A stretch of DNA of 8,160 bases from Candidatus Izemoplasmatales bacterium (GTDB lineage Bacteria > Bacillota_I > Bacilli_A > Izemoplasmatales > Hujiaoplasmataceae): positions 1-8,160 of the forward strand of contig JAQVKB010000036.1 in NCBI GenBank assembly GCA_028694875.1. The letters are read 5' to 3'. The number at the start of each line of letters is the position of its first letter. The first letter of the stretch is position 1. Below are positions 5,477 to 8,160 of the stretch, one piece after another. The notes beneath the pieces were generated by a model, which saw only the letters and a program-made list of their open reading frames with translations, was not told where the DNA came from and did not search any database. Made by a program: the position numbers and the translations under genes.

Positions 5477-7085
5477 GATAGACTCTCGCACCATAAGGAG
5501 ACATCATTTCTTGGTTCTCCTCATTGGATAACACGAGATTGAAGTCGGACCAATTGGCATAATTTGGAAGTGGATGCGGTTTGTTTGAAAAATTACAGAC
5601 GATAATCCATTCGTCTTGATCCAGCATTCTACGATACGCATAGAAGGTGGGATTCCCGAAATCAATATCTTGATAATCACCGTAATGAATCGTCTTGGAA
5701 TGCTTCCGAAGCTGAATCAATTTTCGATAGAAAGCGAGGACACTCTTTTTGTCTGCGGACTCATTTTGAACGTTTCGTGTTTCCCAACCAGGAGTGAATG
5801 AAATCCAAGGTTCTGCCTTCGAAAAACCGGCATAAACAGTATTATCCCAAGGCATCGGGGTTCTCGCGTTATCACGTGACATCATTCGAATCTTTTTCAT
5901 CATACGACGATGAGAAAATCCAAGCTTTTTTCCAGTTTTGTAAATGTTCTTGGTCTCGATATCTCGATATTCTTCCAAGTGCTCAAATGAAGCATTCGGC
6001 ATTCCAAGTTCTTGACCTTGATAGACAAATGGAGTGCCTTGTTGGAAAAACATCATCGTCGCGAGCATTTTGGCACTTTGTTCATGATATTTCGGATCTC
6101 CGAATCGTGAGATGCTGCGCGGTTGATCGTGGTTTTCAAGATAGAGGGCGTTCCAACCATGCTGATGCATGGCGTGCTGCCATTCGGACAAATTCTTTTT
6201 CAAACGGATTGGTTTGAATTTGCGCATGAACCATTTCACATAATAATTATCGACGCCCATATGCTCAAATTGAAAGAGCATGTCGAGTTCACGAATGTCT
6301 TCGTCTACATATTGCATGGCGGTGTCAGGATTCACAAATCCGGTTTCGCCAACCGTAAAACAATCATATTTTGAGATGACTTCATCGCGTATCGTTTGAA
6401 GATATCGATGCGTTTTGGGATGATTCAAATAGTGCTCGATCCCACATAAAATCGGCGAAAAGCGACCATTCGGATCTCCGGTTTCTTTACCAATCAAATT
6501 GATGACATCGCATCGAAAACCATCAATGCCCAAATCCAGCCAAAAGCGCATGATATTTTGAACTTCGACCATCACTTGAGGATGATCCCAATTGAGATCG
6601 GGTTGCTTCTTTGAAAACAGATGCAAATAATACTCTTTTCGAACATCATCATAGGTCCAAGCCTCACCACCGAAGAACGAGGTCCAATTCCGTTTTTTGG
6701 GTTGCCAATGATAAAAATTTTTATACGGCTCTTCCCCTCGACGCGACGCTTGGAACCAGGGGTGTTCATCGGAGGTATGATTGACAACCAAATCCATGAC
6801 GATTTTGATTTTCGCTGCATGAAGGGCCCCAATCAGACGCTTCATATCCTCCATCGTTCCAAAATCGGGATGAATGTCTCTGTAGTCACTGATGTCATAC
6901 CCATTGTCATCGTTCGGTGAAGCATAAACTGGGGATAACCAGACAACGTCAACCCCCAATTCTTGTAAATAGGGAATTCGTGAGAGGATTCCAGGCAAAT
7001 CACCAATACCATCGCCATTGGAATCTTGAAAACTTCGAGGATAGATTTGATATACCAGACTTTCGCGATACCATGCTTGCTTCAT
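5466..7085 (-). CDS. Oligo-1,6-glucosidase / glucan alpha-1,6-glucosidase (GH13)
   Basis: This cytoplasmic enzyme hydrolyses non-reducing-end alpha-1,6 bonds of isomalto-oligosaccharides, releasing glucose. The 539-residue length is near that of Streptococcus DexB and slightly below Bacillus MalL. Motifs in order: WYRESLVYQIYPRSF, a calcium-site loop DSNGDGIGDL at 21-30, DLVVNHT at 98-104 (region I), GFRCDVINLI at 189-198 with nucleophile Asp193 (region II), VGET at 245-248 with acid/base Glu247, ENHDQPR at 317-323 with Asp320, then NARTPMPWD. Val194 directly after the nucleophile is the residue that marks alpha-1,6-specific members; alpha-1,4 enzymes usually have Ala or Thr. No signal peptide is present. 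The ATG at 7085 has GAGGAGG 5 nt upstream; a longer in-frame start at 7115 would overlap the -10 box. The gene has its own promoter and ends in the shared terminator. malL or dexB would be plausible names. Confidence 0.95.
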   Translation of the reverse strand: MKQAWYRESLVYQIYPRSFQDSNGDGIGDLPGILSRIPYLQELGVDVVWLSPVYASPNDDNGYDISDYRDIHPDFGTMEDMKRLIGALHAAKIKIVMDLVVNHTSDEHPWFQASRRGEEPYKNFYHWQPKKRNWTSFFGGEAWTYDDVRKEYYLHLFSKKQPDLNWDHPQVMVEVQNIMRFWLDLGIDGFRCDVINLIGKETGDPNGRFSPILCGIEHYLNHPKTHRYLQTIRDEVISKYDCFTVGETGFVNPDTAMQYVDEDIRELDMLFQFEHMGVDNYYVKWFMRKFKPIRLKKNLSEWQHAMHQHGWNALYLENHDQPRSISRFGDPKYHEQSAKMLATMMFFQQGTPFVYQGQELGMPNASFEHLEEYRDIETKNIYKTGKKLGFSHRRMMKKIRMMSRDNARTPMPWDNTVYAGFSKAEPWISFTPGWETRNVQNESADKKSVLAFYRKLIQLRKHSKTIHYGDYQDIDFGNPTFYAYRRMLDQDEWIIVCNFSNKPHPLPNYANWSDFNLVLSNEENQEMMSPYGARVYQKK

Positions 7086-7113
7086 AGGTTCCTCCTCTAG
7101 TTCGATTAAGTCC

Positions 7114-7122
7114 ATTATATCA
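7114..7122 (-). promoter_or_regulatory. Extended -10 promoter of the glucosidase gene
   Basis: On the minus strand TGATATAAT has a perfect -10 hexamer with a TGn extension. It lies 28 bp before the ATG. No good -35 is seen; the tRNA terminator lies just upstream. No cre-like site was found in this intergenic region. Confidence 0.6.
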
Positions 7123-7142
7123 CTCGGAAGGAATCATGGAAC

Positions 7143-7167
7143 AAAAAAACCACTCCAAAGAGTGGTT
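7143..7167 (-). terminator. Intrinsic terminator of the tRNA-Arg cluster
   Basis: An 8-bp stem (7148-7155 with 7160-7167, AACCACTC/GAGTGGTT) closes a 4-nt loop. In the minus direction it ends in a run of seven T residues. It lies 10 nt after the 3' end of tRNA-Arg(CCG). Confidence 0.9.
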
Positions 7168-7177
7168 GATTTGCGGA

Positions 7178-7254
7178 TGGCGACCCGAAAGGGATTCGAA
7201 CCCCCGACCGACGGCTCCGGAAGCCGTTGCTCTATCCAGCTGAGCTATCGGGCC
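7178..7254 (-). tRNA. tRNA-Arg(CCG)
   Basis: A 77-nt cloverleaf with encoded CCA (7180-7178). The acceptor stem GGCCCGA/TCGGGTC has one G-T pair and discriminator G. The D arm has GCTC/GAGC. The anticodon stem ACGGC/GCCGT encloses TTCCGGA, giving anticodon CCG, which reads the CGG codon. The T loop is TTCGAAT. It is the last tRNA of the three-gene cluster and differs most from the others in the acceptor stem. Confidence 0.96.
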
Positions 7255-7261
7255 ATATGAT

Positions 7262-7338
7262 TGGCGACCCGGAAGGGATTCGAACCCCCGACCGACGGCT
7301 TAGGAAGCCGCTGCTCTGTCCTGCTGAGCTACCGGGTC
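7262..7338 (-). tRNA. tRNA-Arg(CCU)
   Basis: A 77-nt cloverleaf with encoded CCA (7264-7262). The acceptor stem GACCCGG/CCGGGTC is perfect and the discriminator is G. The anticodon stem GCGGC/GCCGT (one G-T pair) encloses TTCCTAA, giving anticodon CCU, which reads AGG. It is the middle gene; only 7 nt separate it from tRNA-Arg(CCG). Confidence 0.96.
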
Positions 7339-7384
7339 TTGCATGTGAATTCATTCATAAGAATCATGCAAGGGTGCTGAATAT

Positions 7385-7403
7385 AAAAAACCAGAAAATC
7401 TGG
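7385..7403 (-). terminator. Weak terminator-like hairpin between the first and second tRNA
   Basis: A 5-bp stem (CCAGA/TCTGG, 7391-7403) with a 3-nt loop is followed in the minus direction by TTTTTT. It is short and could be a weak attenuator, a processing signal, or chance. Confidence 0.3.
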
Positions 7404-7416
7404 AATGGTTTTGACG

Positions 7417-7493
<77 letters not shown>

Positions 7494-7512
7494 TGGTTCC
7501 GTAGCAACCATT

Positions 7513-7541
7513 ATTATAATATGAAGCCCCTCTTTTGTAAA
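7513..7541 (-). promoter_or_regulatory. Promoter of the tRNA-Arg cluster
   Basis: On the minus strand TTTACA (7541-7536) and TATAAT (7518-7513) are separated by 17 bp, about 20 bp before the mature 5' end of tRNA-Arg(UCU). Only one base of the -35 departs from consensus. Confidence 0.88.
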
Positions 7542-7560
7542 GCAATTTCGACCCTTCCAA

Positions 7561-7588
7561 ACAAAAAGCGACGCCGTCGCGTCGCTTT
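7561..7588 (-). terminator. Intrinsic terminator of the glycosyltransferase gene
   Basis: A 10-bp GC-rich stem (7565-7574 with 7579-7588, core GCGACGC/GCGTCGC) closes a 4-nt loop. In the minus direction it ends in a short T run. It lies 27 nt after the stop codon of the glycosyltransferase gene and isolates the tRNA promoter from it. Confidence 0.88.
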
Positions 7589-7615
7589 CGAAACGAGTTC
7601 GGAATACGTCCGAAA

Positions 7616-8160
7616 TTACTTCTTGTTGCCTTGACGGAATCCCACGCGATTCATTTGTCCCCATGCTTGATTTTCGCGTAGCGAAAGCAAGAAGCCGTAG
7701 GCGCGTTGAAGGGAGATGAGTTGCCTCCAGCCAAAGTTCTCGAGGATGGCAATCCCAATCATCACCCAAATCTCTTTGACGCTATATTGTTCGTGCTCAT
7801 CCTCCGAAATCATCAAGGAGAAAAGCGATAATACAATTCCAAGCAATACCGTGACCACAAACAATAATAATAAGATTTCGGTATTCAAGATTCCAAAGAA
7901 GATCCCCGCAAAGATGGCGAGATAGGCTTGCACTTCAAAGAGTGGACCAATCATCTCAAACACATAGAAATAACTCATGGCGAACAACCCTACTTGTTTG
8001 TATTTCGGATTCATGATCATCTTTCGATGGTACGAGAGAATATCGACAAGGCCACGTTGCCAACGGTTCCGCTGACGGAAGAATGTTTTGATCGATTGTG
8101 GAACTTCCGTATGGCAATGGGCTTTGGCGATGAAATCAACGCGATAATTCAAATTGGTCT
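7616..8160 (-). CDS. C-terminal part of a membrane-bound family 2 glycosyltransferase (partial)
   Basis: The gene runs in from beyond the right end of the window; 181 residues are visible and there is no start here. The segment HCHTEVPQS (residues 14-22) followed by Q29-R-N-R-W33 is the acceptor-binding QxxRW end of a processive GT2 domain, as in PgaC/IcaA, hyaluronan and cellulose synthase relatives. Three to four hydrophobic helices follow at about 54-78, 79-118 (two segments) and 128-142. A basic C-terminal tail ends in AWGQMNRVGFRQG; similar WxxMxRxGF endings occur in IcaA-type enzymes. It would polymerise a sugar nucleotide at the membrane into an exopolysaccharide or make a glycolipid; the sugar cannot be told. 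The D and TED motifs lie outside the window. It ends with TAA followed by its own terminator. Confidence 0.88.
   Translation of the reverse strand, partial: TNLNYRVDFIAKAHCHTEVPQSIKTFFRQRNRWQRGLVDILSYHRKMIMNPKYKQVGLFAMSYFYVFEMIGPLFEVQAYLAIFAGIFFGILNTEILLLLFVVTVLLGIVLSLFSLMISEDEHEQYSVKEIWVMIGIAILENFGWRQLISLQRAYGFLLSLRENQAWGQMNRVGFRQGNKK

Overview
The window looks like chromosomal DNA from a low-to-moderate GC member of the Bacillota/Mycoplasmatota, perhaps a walled or wall-less relative of Acholeplasma or Izemoplasma. This is inferred from TATAAT promoters, strong GGAGG ribosome binding sites, an L27 protein with a Firmicute-type N-terminal extension, and short A/T-flanked intrinsic terminators. 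The standard code is used: Trp is TGG and TGA ends three genes. That argues against Mycoplasma or Spiroplasma, which read TGA as Trp.

Layout: nearly everything is on the minus strand. From left to right: (1) the first 238 codons of a large carbohydrate phosphorylase-like protein, with its promoter and a cre-like (LacI/CcpA-type) operator; (2) a secreted/anchored membrane protein of unknown function; (3) a small multi-pass membrane protein of unknown function; (4) the ribosomal pair rplU-rpmA (L21-L27), with a near-perfect promoter and a structured leader; (5) a Gfo/Idh/MocA-family oxidoreductase; (6) divergently, the only plus-strand gene, a membrane-anchored alpha/beta hydrolase; (7) convergent to it, a GH13 oligo-1,6-glucosidase; (8) a promoter-tRNA-tRNA-tRNA-terminator unit with three arginine tRNAs (UCU, CCU, CCG); (9) the C-terminal end of a membrane-bound family 2 glycosyltransferase. 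No stretch over 300 bases lacks a gene.

Functionally it is a housekeeping/carbohydrate region. The phosphorylase-like protein, the oligo-1,6-glucosidase and possibly the oxidoreductase fit catabolism of glucans or oligosaccharides, while the glycosyltransferase fits surface polysaccharide synthesis. Apart from rplU-rpmA and the tRNA cluster, most genes have their own promoter and terminator and are not one operon.

The most unusual observation is an in-frame amber codon (TAG, codon 44) in an otherwise intact rplU, an essential or near-essential ribosomal gene in most bacteria. I see no evidence of a new defence, mobile or biosynthetic system. There is no CRISPR array, transposase or integrase.
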